Source of the DNA: a virus | Virus record (IMG/VR): IMGVR_UViG_3300010389_000025 | Location: 1-49,952 of that record | DNA: 49,952 nt | Strand: one strand, 5' to 3' | Position numbers and translations under genes: made by a program | Notes under the pieces: model-generated | What the model saw: only the letters and a program-made list of their open reading frames with translations | Databases searched by the model: none | What the model was told of the DNA's origin: nothing | Part shown: piece after piece, positions 33,870 through 43,737 of the stretch | How positions within the stretch are numbered: the stretch's first letter is position 1 | Layout: the number at the start of each line of letters is the position of its first letter

Positions 33870-35442
33870 AATTCATCGTCAGGGTAAAGTTGTTTAGTTG
33901 TAGAATCTCATTGATATCAAGAGTAGCCTTTCCAGTGAAGTTTGTGATTTCAGCAAGACGAACCTCATCTACATTTGAGAAGATCTCCTTCTCAATCTCG
34001 GAAGGCACGAAGGATTGTCCGAACTCAATATTATCTACATTGAAGTAATTTAAGACAACATTAGATATGTTAGACTTGATATCACTTTCCTTGTTCTCGA
34101 ATCTCTTATCAAGAGTTATAAGTATTTCTAGGTCAACTGTCCTTATAAGACCATCTACTAGAACAATATCATCGGTCAACATCTTCTTCTTTTCCATAGC
34201 CTGTAGCATATCAGACTTGAAGGAGAGAGATGCTTTTTTTAGCTGAGTAGATGACGCTCTTTGAAGCAAGTAAACATCAATTACATTAGCTGAACTAAAA
34301 GCTTTTCTTGTTACTGCTGTTGCCTTCACTTCATTTCCTATGGAATCCTTATAAGTATTTGCAAAGGAGATGTAATCATCCAAAGACACTAAACGATCCT
34401 GCTGCTTGTACACCATCTTAGCATACTTCTTAGCGTGATCAATAGACTCTGATTCCACACCTCCTGTAAAAGGTTCCGTGTTTATAACTGCTAGTGAAGA
34501 ACCCTCTAAAGAATCAATTGAAGCGTTGAGATAGTTTGAAGGTGCGTTACCTCTCTGACCACCGCCGACTCTGTAAGTTATGATATAGTTTGAGTTGGTA
34601 GGAGGAAGAACGGCAGTGATACCGTCACCGAATTGTATAGTTGCTACGAAATCATCAGTGTAAGCAACTTGGAAAACCTTCATGTCAGACGAGGATGTTG
34701 ATAGAAGAGAGTTTACCTCATTATAAACACCACTAGAGTCTGTGTCAGACTGAATGAATACCTGTATACTTCCATCTACTACGGGAGAGTTTTCTAAAGT
34801 AACCTGCTTAAGAACATCAACATCTGAGAATACACCCGTGTCTACAGCAAGTGATCCTTCAATCAATACGGTGTTAGACCATTCAGTTCCTGCATCACTA
34901 TCACTCTCGTATAGGATTACTGAGTTGTTCTCGTTTGGATCGTCTATAAACCCGTTGGTTGCAGTGTAAAGCGTGTAGTTTACTGGCTGCCCGTCAAGAG
35001 CAGAGTCCACCTGAAACACTCTGCTAGGTGCTTCTATAGTTAAGGATCCTCCTGGAGATAGGGCAGTATCTGAAGTTACCGTACATTTCGCTGCCGCTGA
35101 TCCAGGACCTTTCAATCGTACACCAATTATGTCGAAAATCTTTCTAAGGTTTGCAGGGGACTTTACCGTCTTTAAGAACATCTCATGAGCTATCATGTCG
35201 GTCTTCATTGACATGACCGAACCCATGTAAGCAATCATCTCTACAAACATCATGCCTAGATCTGACTCAGCAAATAGGTCATAGTCTAGAGGATATACAG
35301 CTTTGATATAGTTTATTAGATTATCCCTAAGGGTTAGGAAATCGGTGCCCGCATAATCAATTAAAGAGGTCTTCTCGTCCTCTTTAAAGATAACAGACTT
35401 CATAAAGTCTGAGCCCGCGTTAGTGTAAGGTATGTTACTCAT
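33862..35442 (-). CDS. gp6: Baseplate wedge protein (gp6-like, Baseplate_J family)
   Basis: This 526-aa protein is a T4 gp6 / P2 gpJ-type wedge protein, which dimerises to form the inner baseplate ring. Typical features are the N-terminal FLTLRDNLINYIKAVYPLDY segment then DLFAESDLGMMFVEMIAYMG, which matches the family's 'D-x-x-E-S-D-x-G-x-x-x-l-e-l-x-A' region. A C-terminal part has DHAKKYAKMVYKQQDRLVSL (the 'A-r-x-x-a-r-T-x-x-R-x-v-T-x-x-D-y' element) and the beta-strand VDLEILITLD. T4 gp6 is 660 aa. It overlaps gp25 by 4 nt and gp7 by 8 nt, as expected for co-assembled wedge parts. Confidence 0.92.
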   Translation of the reverse strand: MSNIPYTNAGSDFMKSVIFKEDEKTSLIDYAGTDFLTLRDNLINYIKAVYPLDYDLFAESDLGMMFVEMIAYMGSVMSMKTDMIAHEMFLKTVKSPANLRKIFDIIGVRLKGPGSAAAKCTVTSDTALSPGGSLTIEAPSRVFQVDSALDGQPVNYTLYTATNGFIDDPNENNSVILYESDSDAGTEWSNTVLIEGSLAVDTGVFSDVDVLKQVTLENSPVVDGSIQVFIQSDTDSSGVYNEVNSLLSTSSSDMKVFQVAYTDDFVATIQFGDGITAVLPPTNSNYIITYRVGGGQRGNAPSNYLNASIDSLEGSSLAVINTEPFTGGVESESIDHAKKYAKMVYKQQDRLVSLDDYISFANTYKDSIGNEVKATAVTRKAFSSANVIDVYLLQRASSTQLKKASLSFKSDMLQAMEKKKMLTDDIVLVDGLIRTVDLEILITLDKRFENKESDIKSNISNVVLNYFNVDNIEFGQSFVPSEIEKEIFSNVDEVRLAEITNFTGKATLDINEILQLNNFTLTMNYV

Positions 35443-35873
35443 GTCATGAACTCCATAGGTATTATCTCATTAGTATCTTTTTCTTTAATTGTAAGGTAGA
35501 TTACTAAAGTAGGAATTCCAGTATTAATAGAATCGTCTGTCTTAACATCTGATGACAAAACCTTACAGTTTGGTATGTAAAGCCTTATTTGATTTGATAT
35601 CTCAGTTTTTAAATTCTGTATTACAGAATCATCAAGCTGTTCAAAAACATACGATCTAATATCTATTCCATAATTAGGAAGGAATACTCTCTCTCCTGGG
35701 CTAGTGAACATTAGTTGCCTTATCTGCCCCATAAGAAGTTCCTTTCTAGAGGATTTCTTAAATAAAATTCCTCCCTTACCAAAAGGAAATCTAGTCCCGT
35801 AAATACTGTTATCTACAGGAGAGGTAATGGATTTAACTGTCTGCTTTGTGGGTGTTATGCCGTATAAAACCAT
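35439..35873 (-). CDS. gp25: Baseplate wedge protein (gp25-like)
   Basis: This 144-aa protein is a GPW/gp25 family wedge protein, the sheath-nucleating part of contractile baseplates (T4 gp25 is 132 aa). The diagnostic stretch is IRQLMFTSPGERVFLPNYGI then DIRSYVFEQ, containing the E-P-R-type 'S-x-x-G-E-R' and the 'Y-G' turn. The fold is lysozyme-like, but no catalytic role is expected. A strong AGGAGG lies upstream of the ATG. The gp25-gp6-gp7 order is conserved with T4-like marine phages. Confidence 0.95.
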   Translation of the reverse strand: MVLYGITPTKQTVKSITSPVDNSIYGTRFPFGKGGILFKKSSRKELLMGQIRQLMFTSPGERVFLPNYGIDIRSYVFEQLDDSVIQNLKTEISNQIRLYIPNCKVLSSDVKTDDSINTGIPTLVIYLTIKEKDTNEIIPMEFMT

Positions 35874-35881
35874 TATTCCTC

Positions 35882-38701
35882 CTATGTTTGAATGTTCTTG
35901 AAGAAGCCTCGGTGTGCTTCGTAATTCTTTACAACCTCATTAGTAGATAGGGGTTTAGAGTAAATCTTTAAACTTCCTAAGTGACCTCCTAGACCACTAT
36001 ACAATCCGTTGGATGGTCCTGAGAATCCTCCCCGTATAGAAGATGCGTCTAGAACATAGTCCCCAACACTTCCAGTATAACCTCTCACATTTAGGTCGTA
36101 ATCAGCAGGATTTTTAGTAGGATGATTGCCAGTAATCTGTAAAGGTATTCCGTCAGTCCATCCCCCACCTATAATCCAAGGAGTAAAGAATGGGTCATTC
36201 CTAGGACCTTGGATGAAGTCCTTAGACTCAGACTCAGGTATGGACCCAGGGTAGTCGAAGCTCGCTACATCACCTAGCTTCTTAAAGCTAGGGATCTGAA
36301 GAGGTTTTCCTGGATCAGTTCCAAAGATAGATGATATGGAACTTTGAACCAACCTCTCACCATCTAGGTAAACGGTCAGAGTGTCCTTAGAGAAGTCGAA
36401 CGAGATGTTAGTATGAACGAAGGTGTTGATAGTGTCGTTAAAGGAAGTCCCTCCTGTAGTAGTTGTAGTTACAGGAACAGCCAGTCCTCTATACATGGAT
36501 CTATCTGCCTCACAGTCATCTAGTCTTATAAACGAGCAGCCACCCTTTGAGAATGATTGCATGGGTGCTATCACAAAATAAGTGTTTCCAGGTGTGTCCC
36601 TTGCTGCAAGATAAGTTCCATAATTATCAATAGGGTTCAAGGTGCCGGGAGGGTCTGGGTAATCAATCTCAGTATCGCCATCTACATCTACCGCTCCAAC
36701 AGTAAAAATAGGAGCCCGTGTAAACCCTATAAACATACCGCGAGTATGGTCAGTTGTGAAGTCGTTGATTACAGATCCTGAATCTCCAACCTCTACACCA
36801 CCCGTGTTCTCGTTAGCAATAATTGCCTTGAAGAAGTTGAAGTCCGTCCAAGAAGCATTATCTTGATATAGGTTCAAGGAGCTTACTTCTGCCGAGGCAT
36901 CTAACCCATTATCAAAAACCTTAATCTCGAAGTCGTTATTACTTGAAGTAAAGTTGGGCATGTGAATCCAGAAGTCGAAGGAACAACCGCTAGGATCGTA
37001 CATTAGATTTTGTAGCTCTGCTGTAGCAGGAAGTCTTCCATAAGTTCCTACTTCCTTCCTTCTAATAAAAGTATTGTCATCCTTGTCAAACTTTACTATG
37101 CCGCTAAATCTAGGTATTGCTAAACCTTTAGGGAAAGCTTCTGCCCTTGTCTTAGCTACAAGCTGCATGTCTTGTTTGGAATCCCCAGTGCAGTTTGCGA
37201 CATTGTAAAACTCTGAGCCATTAGCTTCTATTTCAGTGTCCAGGAAGTTATATACGGATATTAGCTTATCAGTTACGATAGGATCATTCAATGTCAATAC
37301 GGGAGCGATTGAAGATTGTGCTTCTTCATAACCTCCTATATCTGCAAGAGATCCAGTAATGTTTTCGTTAACATCTAGGTAAGCCAGCGAAGCACTGTTG
37401 CTTGCATTCTCCTTGCCAACAAATACTGGTTTGAATGGAAGGACGACTCCACTCACCTCACCTTGATCTAAGACTAGTCTCCTCTGCTTTTCTAGAGCGA
37501 TGTCTAAGTGTATCTTGCTAAGATAGCTGAAGTCGTTTACAGGTACTTTTCCTGGGGCATACACCGTATCAATGCCGAATAGATCAGGTGCCTTAACCGC
37601 AAGCTCAATCTGCTTCTTTCTTCTTCGTATCTTATTATCAAACAACTCTATCTCAGAATATATCTGCTGTTGTATGTTGATGTAAACGGCAGAGCTAGTT
37701 CCGTAAATAGCTTGAATCTCTTTTCTTTGAGAATCCAGTTGGCTGATGATTAAGTTCTTGTTTCCTTGCAGAACTTCTAGCAAGTGATCTTTGCTGTAAT
37801 AGGTTTTAAGAAGCTCAGACTCATCAATCTTCTCGATGTCTAAGATCGTATCAACATACCTATTAAGATCTCTAACAGTAAGCTGAGTGCCTCGACCACC
37901 TAAGTTAGGTGCGTGATCCATCTTCCACTTAGAAGAATTAGGAATGAAAGGTAGGTCTTCTATAGTGGGAACATTACCAGAGGCTGCGTAGGTTCTGTTT
38001 TGAGAGTCGTAGTACAGACCGTCCACGGACAATATGAAAGAACCTTTAGTTGATTTTGGAGGACCATAGGTTAGTCTAAAGATACCGTCTTCACCCTCTA
38101 CCCCATCAAGAAGAAGGGATGATGGGTCTGGAGATATCCCAGACTCCCTACCTGCAAGTATCTCTGCGATGTTGCCCATGATTATAGTGGCATCGCTAAT
38201 GAACTGCTCCGCAGCATCTATCTGAGACTGATATAAGGCTAATTGAGCTTCTGTTGGTGCTAGTGCTACATCGCTACCTCTTTGCCTCTGTAAATGCGTC
38301 TCATAGTCTCTGAGGCAGTCCTTAAGACCTTCTATGTCCTCGGCTATGGCTGCTGCTGTACTAGCTAGTTCATCAACGAATGCGATAGCTCCAGCCACAG
38401 CCGCTACTGCGTTTCCTAGTGCTGCCCAGCTAGAATCTAGTTTAAAGAAAGTTAGACCGCCAACCTCATCCTGAGCAAGACCTAGGAACTCAAGTATCTC
38501 AGCTTTAATGTCAGCAATAACTGATCTAGCAGCAAGAACACCTTCGTTCATGCTCATCATGATTGTGCCTAAAGCATCCCCAGGCAACAGGCTTAATGCC
38601 CCTAAACCAAGCTCCATCATACATGCTGGTACTCCGAAGGTTGGTATAGAGTTTGATCCTACGGGAAAGCTTTCTCCGAATATATTAGGGTTTGATGCCA
38701 T
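35882..38701 (-). CDS. Baseplate-region structural protein with C-terminal LamG-like domain
   Basis: This 939-aa protein is of unknown family. Residues 70-380 are alpha-helical with Ala-rich segments (AVAAVAGAIAFVDELASTAA) and long coiled-coil-like stretches (DSQRKEIQAIYG, IYSEIELFDNKIRRRKKQIE). Residues 560-935 look like a concanavalin/LamG jelly-roll: CSFDFWIHMPNFTSS, DFSKDTLTVYLDGERLVQSS and a terminal LGSLKIYSKPLSTNEVVKNY. The last resembles the usual ending of LamG-3 domains ('l-k-i-Y-x-r-a-L-s-x-x-E-I-x-x-n-y'). It lies between the gp5-like spike and gp25, suggesting a baseplate location and glycan binding. The gene starts 1 nt after the spike stop codon. Confidence 0.85.
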   Translation of the reverse strand: MASNPNIFGESFPVGSNSIPTFGVPACMMELGLGALSLLPGDALGTIMMSMNEGVLAARSVIADIKAEILEFLGLAQDEVGGLTFFKLDSSWAALGNAVAAVAGAIAFVDELASTAAAIAEDIEGLKDCLRDYETHLQRQRGSDVALAPTEAQLALYQSQIDAAEQFISDATIIMGNIAEILAGRESGISPDPSSLLLDGVEGEDGIFRLTYGPPKSTKGSFILSVDGLYYDSQNRTYAASGNVPTIEDLPFIPNSSKWKMDHAPNLGGRGTQLTVRDLNRYVDTILDIEKIDESELLKTYYSKDHLLEVLQGNKNLIISQLDSQRKEIQAIYGTSSAVYINIQQQIYSEIELFDNKIRRRKKQIELAVKAPDLFGIDTVYAPGKVPVNDFSYLSKIHLDIALEKQRRLVLDQGEVSGVVLPFKPVFVGKENASNSASLAYLDVNENITGSLADIGGYEEAQSSIAPVLTLNDPIVTDKLISVYNFLDTEIEANGSEFYNVANCTGDSKQDMQLVAKTRAEAFPKGLAIPRFSGIVKFDKDDNTFIRRKEVGTYGRLPATAELQNLMYDPSGCSFDFWIHMPNFTSSNNDFEIKVFDNGLDASAEVSSLNLYQDNASWTDFNFFKAIIANENTGGVEVGDSGSVINDFTTDHTRGMFIGFTRAPIFTVGAVDVDGDTEIDYPDPPGTLNPIDNYGTYLAARDTPGNTYFVIAPMQSFSKGGCSFIRLDDCEADRSMYRGLAVPVTTTTTGGTSFNDTINTFVHTNISFDFSKDTLTVYLDGERLVQSSISSIFGTDPGKPLQIPSFKKLGDVASFDYPGSIPESESKDFIQGPRNDPFFTPWIIGGGWTDGIPLQITGNHPTKNPADYDLNVRGYTGSVGDYVLDASSIRGGFSGPSNGLYSGLGGHLGSLKIYSKPLSTNEVVKNYEAHRGFFKNIQT

Positions 38702-38702
38702 C

Positions 38703-39821
38703 TTAGCCTGCTCCTGGTACTGGTGGTTGTGCGTCTAGGTTTGTTGGAAGAGGGGTTATAGGTGCCCCTGCCACACCATTTTGCATATTAATTGATAATC
38801 CATTAATATTTACAGCACCAATCGCATTTAGGTTGATTACACTTCCTTGAATATCTATAACACCCGTATTTCCATCAACTCTGACGCCAGGATAAGGAGT
38901 GGGTCCTCCAGCTATAACCTGATTTATATTTGCGGCATGAGTCTGAATTGCTCCTCCTAAAGGATACCTAGCCTTTACGCTAGGATCAGGCACAGCCACA
39001 ACGGGAGTAAGTCCTGCTTGCAAGAAGATACCGTTGTTTGGGTTTGAGAACTGCCCGTACCCATATGTTCTGAGGCATATTTGGTTGTAAAGAGATTCTA
39101 CAGTTACTTGCCCAGAGAAGGGATCAGTAGCGTTAGACACATTCATGCCGATGAACTGAGCGTTGTTCTTGATCATAATCGACCTAGCCTCAGCCGCAGC
39201 TTCTACCCTCACATTACCTTTCTTGCTTTTAAGAACAGTATTGCGTTCACCCTGAACAAGTAAAGAGCCTGGGCCATGATCAACTCCTGAGAACTTTCTA
39301 GGTCCGTTCATTCTTATCTGGGTGTCTCCTCCTCTAGTTCTAAGGTGAATGGACTCATTCTGATATTGCCTGTTCAGGGTAATAGATTCAGGGCCATTAG
39401 ATATTACAGCGTATGATTTTTTAACTAAATCACTGGATTTCTCAACTAAAGCAAACATCCCTCCAACATTATCCCTTAAAGAAATAGTTCTTTTACCTAT
39501 ATCATGAGAAGCCAAGTCTTTGTCAGATGGGTAGTTTGTTATTCCATTCTCTAATGAAGAAGTAGCAATACCTGTTATTGTTGACATGTAAAAGAAAGTA
39601 ACATCATTATCTGCCTGAGCTATAAGTACAAGATCTCCTCTTGTTGGATAAGCTGTTAAACCGCCTCCACCGTTTCCCTTTCCATTACGGCTAAAGGGAG
39701 TTGTGTATAGAACAGGAATACCTTCATCAGCACCTAATTCAGATCCTAAGATCCTGCACCATATTAGTGTAGGATCCAGAGGATCACTAACACTTGTAAC
39801 TACTGCTGTGTAAAGATTCAT
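38703..39821 (-). CDS. gp5: Central baseplate spike (gp5-like, without lysozyme domain)
   Basis: The first 100 residues of this 372-aa protein form a gp5/VgrG-type OB-fold (LYTAVVTSVSDPLDPTLIWC, then IPVLYTTPFSRNG, TRGDLVLIAQADNDVTFFYM). From about 170 on, short strands with valine, isoleucine and glycine (SIHLRTRGGDTQIRMNG, NTGVIDIQGSVINLNAIGAV) suggest the trimeric beta-helix of the membrane-piercing needle. T4 gp5 (575 aa) has a lysozyme domain between these; none is visible here. The Pro-rich end would carry the PAAR tip. It sits next to the gp27-like hub, as expected of its partner. A TATAAATA sequence lies only 2 nt before the ATG and is probably not its promoter. Confidence 0.87.
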   Translation of the reverse strand: MNLYTAVVTSVSDPLDPTLIWCRILGSELGADEGIPVLYTTPFSRNGKGNGGGGLTAYPTRGDLVLIAQADNDVTFFYMSTITGIATSSLENGITNYPSDKDLASHDIGKRTISLRDNVGGMFALVEKSSDLVKKSYAVISNGPESITLNRQYQNESIHLRTRGGDTQIRMNGPRKFSGVDHGPGSLLVQGERNTVLKSKKGNVRVEAAAEARSIMIKNNAQFIGMNVSNATDPFSGQVTVESLYNQICLRTYGYGQFSNPNNGIFLQAGLTPVVAVPDPSVKARYPLGGAIQTHAANINQVIAGGPTPYPGVRVDGNTGVIDIQGSVINLNAIGAVNINGLSINMQNGVAGAPITPLPTNLDAQPPVPGAG

Positions 39822-39831
39822 GGTATTTATA

Positions 39832-42519
39832 TTATATGCTTGCCTTAAGGCTGTAAGAATCAGACAAGGGATTCCTTTGAAGAACCAACTCCGTATAACA
39901 TTCAGAGTCAGTTATGGTATGTTTGTACCCTATTACTTCGTACAATCCTGATAAAACACTTCTTTTAGAGAAGGGACTAGAAGCAGTGCTTATAAAAGGG
40001 TTTTCATGAAATAGCATAACTGGAAGTCTAAGGGTTTCCAAAGAACTTATATAAAATTGAGGAGGAACTTTTAATACAATAGTTCTCGTTTGTTTTCCTA
40101 GATTATCTAAGTAAGTAAGGTAGTTAACTACTTCCTGTACATCTACATTCTTGTTTGTAATAAGCTTTGATTTTTTTATCTCTTCTATAAAGGTCTTGTA
40201 GTATTCTTTTAAGTTTCTTATCTCAGGGTTTGTATCGCTTAGTGCATCATCAGAATTAGTTAATGTCTCTATAGTCCTTACCATAGAGACATTGTTAAAA
40301 GTATTTCTCATTATCCTATCAACAATCTTATCAATCTCTTCATCGGTAAGTTTGAATAGGTATTTTGATTCACCTCTAACGGGTCTCAAAACCTCATATA
40401 TACTTTTTATACCCTCCTTCTTGGTTATTGAGAAAAACTTGCTGAACTCCGCAAAAGCAAACCCGTCCTCTTTTGAAGTTATAGATATGACATTTGAATT
40501 TTCTTTATTAGCTATGAAGATAGGAATTTTAGTAAGATACGATTGCTCTATCTCTGTCACAAACATAGAAAATTCGTCAGGAACTAGCCCTGAGCTTTTT
40601 ACTCCAATCTCAGATTTATAAATCTTATCATTAAATTCTTTTATGTAATCATAATAAGTATAAGTGTCCTTACCTGTCATAGATAAAAACTTAAATGCAT
40701 TACAGTATAGTTTTGATTTTAAGGGTTCTGATATCTTAGCAAGAGTTTCAATGTACTTCTCATAAGACCCAACCGCGAAGTCTGGGTCCTGTGGGTATAT
40801 AATACTTCTTATGAAAAAATCATCTCCAATCAATAGTATGTCTGAAATCTTTCCGTCTATGTAATCCTGTTCTGTAATTCTTCCTACATCCGTATATCTA
40901 ACTGAATCTATTCCTAAATACTTTCTTGGATCTTTCCAGTAGTCCGCTCTGAAATACTTAGCTAAAGGATCTTCAAATCTTCCTGGAATATAAGTGCTTG
41001 TTTCAGTTCTCTTAGCCTTAGAAGCATAATAATTAGTAAAGTAACTAGTCGTTACGGTTTCTCCTAAGTTAGTACCTCTTCTTCTATTCTGTCTTCTCTG
41101 TCTTTCGTTTGCTACTTTTTCACTTTTAGTTTCATTCTCGAATAGCTTCCTTACGATCATTTTTTTATGATCAGTAGATGTTACAACTGTATGTGTTATA
41201 TCGTTTGGTACAACATTAAACTTCTTATACAATGCTGATATAATTGCTCTTGCGTTTTCTATTTTGCTGTAATCATCATTAACTCTCAGTTTCAAACTCC
41301 ACTTTAAATATAGCTCACCTGCTCGAAGAACAGATTCTCCTGGATTTAGAGTTAGGTCAGCACTATCAACAACTACAGCCGCATCATTGTCTAACTCTAT
41401 GATCGTTTTAGATAACACATTTTGATCTGCTACAACTTCTATGAAACACTCTCTTAATGCTCTAGCAAGTCTGGAGACTACTTCTCCGTTTAAAAACCCT
41501 TTAGAGTCAGGATCAACTGCTTCTCTGATTTTAGCATCTAACTGTGGTGCTAAAAATACTAAAGGCAGTGTACCCGAACCTTTCAAATAATCATGTAAAA
41601 GGTTCTCAAGCATTGAGACTAGGATTGAAGAATTGTCCTGTTTTAATTCTTTTAGAGGTAGTTTACTTTTTTCTAGAGTTTGATACTGAGCACTGTTTTT
41701 AAAAATACCCTCAAGTAATACATAAGGTATTGATCCTGTGGAGTCTGGAAAATAACTTATGCCCCCTTCTTCAGAGCGTGTTTGAAATGGAGTTAGTGGG
41801 AAATCGTTAACTCTCTCTGAAGTTTCTGGATGAGGTCCAAGAACCACTGTTACAACTTGATCTCTTCCAGAATCTTGGCTTATGCTTAATTTTATAATGT
41901 TAAGCTTTCTAGCTTTTGACCTGTTTTCATAGCCTTGTGTTACTTCTGGAGGGCCGAAGCCGATCTCCATATAAATCTCAGGGTTATATCCGAGGTCTTC
42001 AATGGCGTATTGAATTGCGGCTAAGTCTTCATTTCCAGAGGCACTAGTATTTTGAATACGGCTTAGAGCAAGTTGTGCCTCCGATGTGTACTGTTCAAGA
42101 GAAAGTTCATCTACAGATTTAAACTTCTGAGGAACTTCAATTGAACTTTCTCTTTCTATTTTAGGAGGTACTACTATTTTTTTTATTTCTTCGTCTAGTA
42201 TCTTTCTAAATATACCATCAGGTAAATCCAGATTCCCTGTCATTTTTGTAAAGAACTCTTTAATATGCTTTCTGTGAAATGAAAACATCTTTGACATAAA
42301 TAACCCATCAGGATCTATCAACTCTAATACTATTTCATAGTTTCCGTTATCAGGGTTTAGATCCTCAACATACGAAAGCAGAGTTCCTTGGCTTTGGGAT
42401 AATATTATTGATTTTTCAATATCCTTGGGGTTGTTATATAAAATTACATAAGGTGCATTAACCCCTAATCCATAAGGGTTTGATTCTTCTACATCGAATA
42501 AATTGTTTGATATAACCAT
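39832..42519 (-). CDS. gp27: Baseplate hub protein (gp27-like, tentative)
   Basis: This 895-aa protein lies directly upstream of the gp5-like spike in the operon. Its C-terminus, SGLYEVIGYKHTITDSECYT then ELVLQRNPLSD, has the form common to gp27 / gpD-type hub proteins ('Y-x-V-x-x-v-x-H-x-x-x-x-x-x-Y-x-t-x-l-x-l-x-R'). The N-terminus contains beta-strands and a NGNYEIVLELIDPDG segment that could belong to the tube-like hub domain. At 895 aa it is more than twice T4 gp27 (391 aa), with helical insertions in the middle (RRQNRRRGTNLGETVTTSYF region). The hub assignment is inferred from context and the C-terminus. The start overlaps the upstream stop by 1 nt (TGATG). Confidence 0.7.
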   Translation of the reverse strand: MVISNNLFDVEESNPYGLGVNAPYVILYNNPKDIEKSIILSQSQGTLLSYVEDLNPDNGNYEIVLELIDPDGLFMSKMFSFHRKHIKEFFTKMTGNLDLPDGIFRKILDEEIKKIVVPPKIERESSIEVPQKFKSVDELSLEQYTSEAQLALSRIQNTSASGNEDLAAIQYAIEDLGYNPEIYMEIGFGPPEVTQGYENRSKARKLNIIKLSISQDSGRDQVVTVVLGPHPETSERVNDFPLTPFQTRSEEGGISYFPDSTGSIPYVLLEGIFKNSAQYQTLEKSKLPLKELKQDNSSILVSMLENLLHDYLKGSGTLPLVFLAPQLDAKIREAVDPDSKGFLNGEVVSRLARALRECFIEVVADQNVLSKTIIELDNDAAVVVDSADLTLNPGESVLRAGELYLKWSLKLRVNDDYSKIENARAIISALYKKFNVVPNDITHTVVTSTDHKKMIVRKLFENETKSEKVANERQRRQNRRRGTNLGETVTTSYFTNYYASKAKRTETSTYIPGRFEDPLAKYFRADYWKDPRKYLGIDSVRYTDVGRITEQDYIDGKISDILLIGDDFFIRSIIYPQDPDFAVGSYEKYIETLAKISEPLKSKLYCNAFKFLSMTGKDTYTYYDYIKEFNDKIYKSEIGVKSSGLVPDEFSMFVTEIEQSYLTKIPIFIANKENSNVISITSKEDGFAFAEFSKFFSITKKEGIKSIYEVLRPVRGESKYLFKLTDEEIDKIVDRIMRNTFNNVSMVRTIETLTNSDDALSDTNPEIRNLKEYYKTFIEEIKKSKLITNKNVDVQEVVNYLTYLDNLGKQTRTIVLKVPPQFYISSLETLRLPVMLFHENPFISTASSPFSKRSVLSGLYEVIGYKHTITDSECYTELVLQRNPLSDSYSLKASI

Positions 42520-42812
42520 CAGATATTTGGAATTTTTATAACCTCTCCCGCTCCAAATCCTTCAAAAGGATCTTCTATGTTATTATACTGTAGAAGCATC
42601 CACCATAAAGTGACAGTATCATAGAAAATATAAGATGTAAGATCAGGTCTGTATTCATGCTCTACTGGTACAGACCCTACTTCAAATGAAAAGCTACTGT
42701 CTAGCTTAGTTATAAAATCGTCCATGCTAGACCCTAAAGATGTAGTTACAGGTTTTCCTTTGTGTATTATCGTAGAAACTCCGTAGTTGTATCTAGACTT
42801 GTTGTAAATCAT
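42519..42812 (-). CDS. gp53: Baseplate wedge protein (gp53-like, LysM-type)
   Basis: The 97-aa protein ends with VEHEYRPDLTSYIFYDTVTL then WWMLLQYNNIEDPFEGFGAG and EVIKIPNI. This matches the gp53 / P2 gpX LysM-like pattern 'Y-R-P-D-x-x-S-x-x-x-Y-x-x-x-x-x-W-W-x-L-x-x-x-N-x-i-x-x-p-x-x-x-x-x-G-x-x-i-x-i-P'. In T4 gp53 bridges wedges and contacts gp25. T4 gp53 is 196 aa, so this is a reduced form with a different N-terminus. It overlaps its neighbours on both sides by 1-4 nt, implying tight coupling. Confidence 0.82.
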   Translation of the reverse strand: MIYNKSRYNYGVSTIIHKGKPVTTSLGSSMDDFITKLDSSFSFEVGSVPVEHEYRPDLTSYIFYDTVTLWWMLLQYNNIEDPFEGFGAGEVIKIPNI

Positions 42813-43720
42813 ATGCTTGCTCCATCACTAGGGAAGTATGTAGAATTCATAGGATCAAATGTAGCGAATCCATCCTCTATAAAAGATTCGTACCCTGGCA
42901 TCATATTTCTGTTCTGATCATCCGAGGGATCAAAGGATTGTCCCCTAAGCCTAACTTCCTTCATTTTTAAACTTACCTTTAATCTTCTTGGAAGTAATGT
43001 AACCTCGTCTAGTCCTGCATTGCTGTCATAGCTGATGTTGTAATCAGTTACTATACATGGAACATTTTGATAAAGTATACCATGCACAAGAGATACTATA
43101 GGAGGTCCTAAGGAAGGCTTTGCCGAGTTTGTCATTACGCTACTTCTTATCAAATTAACCCAATACATTACTTTAAGTATTGACACTGATCTTGTCTGTG
43201 CTGAAGTTCCTTCGGTTATTCCATAGGATAGTCTATTCTCTCTACCCTCTCTTAAAGCAATTTCTAGGGATTCGTTGTTAGCACCATCGGACGATATGCT
43301 GTTTAGAAATTGATTTGCGAAGTGTTCTATATTGGATTGAATACTCTTGTGGCTTTTGTTAAAGTAATTACTTACACTATCAAAGGGTGATTTAGCTTTT
43401 TGAAAATAAGAACTCTTTGTTATCTTAGACTTAGACTTTTGAGTTGGAGGCTTTATTAAGGTATGCTCCATTATGTTTTGAAGAGTTATTTGAAAGTCTA
43501 CCGTGATGTCTCTAGATTGTGATCCTAAGTATGCGAATACTGATCCATTATTACCTAGAGGAGTGTACTCTGAGTAATTCGCTCTAACAGACTCTTTAAC
43601 ATCTATATTCTCAGCAAAATGAAGAGTCCTAATGATAGATTGATGACTATTAGTTTTTCTAAATGAGAAGACTAATTTTGATCTATTTTCTAAATTTCTA
43701 TCAAGTATTTCTTGTGCCAT
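42809..43720 (-). CDS. Probable tube-baseplate junction protein (gp48/gp54-type, tentative)
   Basis: This 303-aa protein has beta-rich ends and a helical middle. Notable segments are VRANYSEYTPLGNNGSVFAY followed by LGSQSRDITVDFQITL, and ILYQNVPCIVTDYNISYDSN followed by LLPRRLKVSLKMKEVRL. Proteins of this layout between the tape measure and the LysM-type baseplate gene often form the ring on which the tail tube is nucleated (T4 gp54/gp48 function). I infer that role; sequence identity to the T4 proteins is not evident to me. AAAGGA lies 9 nt before the ATG. The gene follows the tape measure by 17 nt. Confidence 0.72.
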   Translation of the reverse strand: MAQEILDRNLENRSKLVFSFRKTNSHQSIIRTLHFAENIDVKESVRANYSEYTPLGNNGSVFAYLGSQSRDITVDFQITLQNIMEHTLIKPPTQKSKSKITKSSYFQKAKSPFDSVSNYFNKSHKSIQSNIEHFANQFLNSISSDGANNESLEIALREGRENRLSYGITEGTSAQTRSVSILKVMYWVNLIRSSVMTNSAKPSLGPPIVSLVHGILYQNVPCIVTDYNISYDSNAGLDEVTLLPRRLKVSLKMKEVRLRGQSFDPSDDQNRNMMPGYESFIEDGFATFDPMNSTYFPSDGASI

Positions 43721-43737
43721 TTCGTCTGTCCTTTATA

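Noticed and set aside
35439-35873. gp25 as an active lysozyme
   Set aside because: gp25 family proteins have a lysozyme-like fold but act structurally in the wedge; no catalytic signature was relied on.
39824-39831. TATAAATA on the minus strand, identical to the T4 late promoter core
   Set aside because: It ends only 2 nt before the gp5-like ATG, so transcription from it would begin inside the gene; likely a chance AT-rich match.
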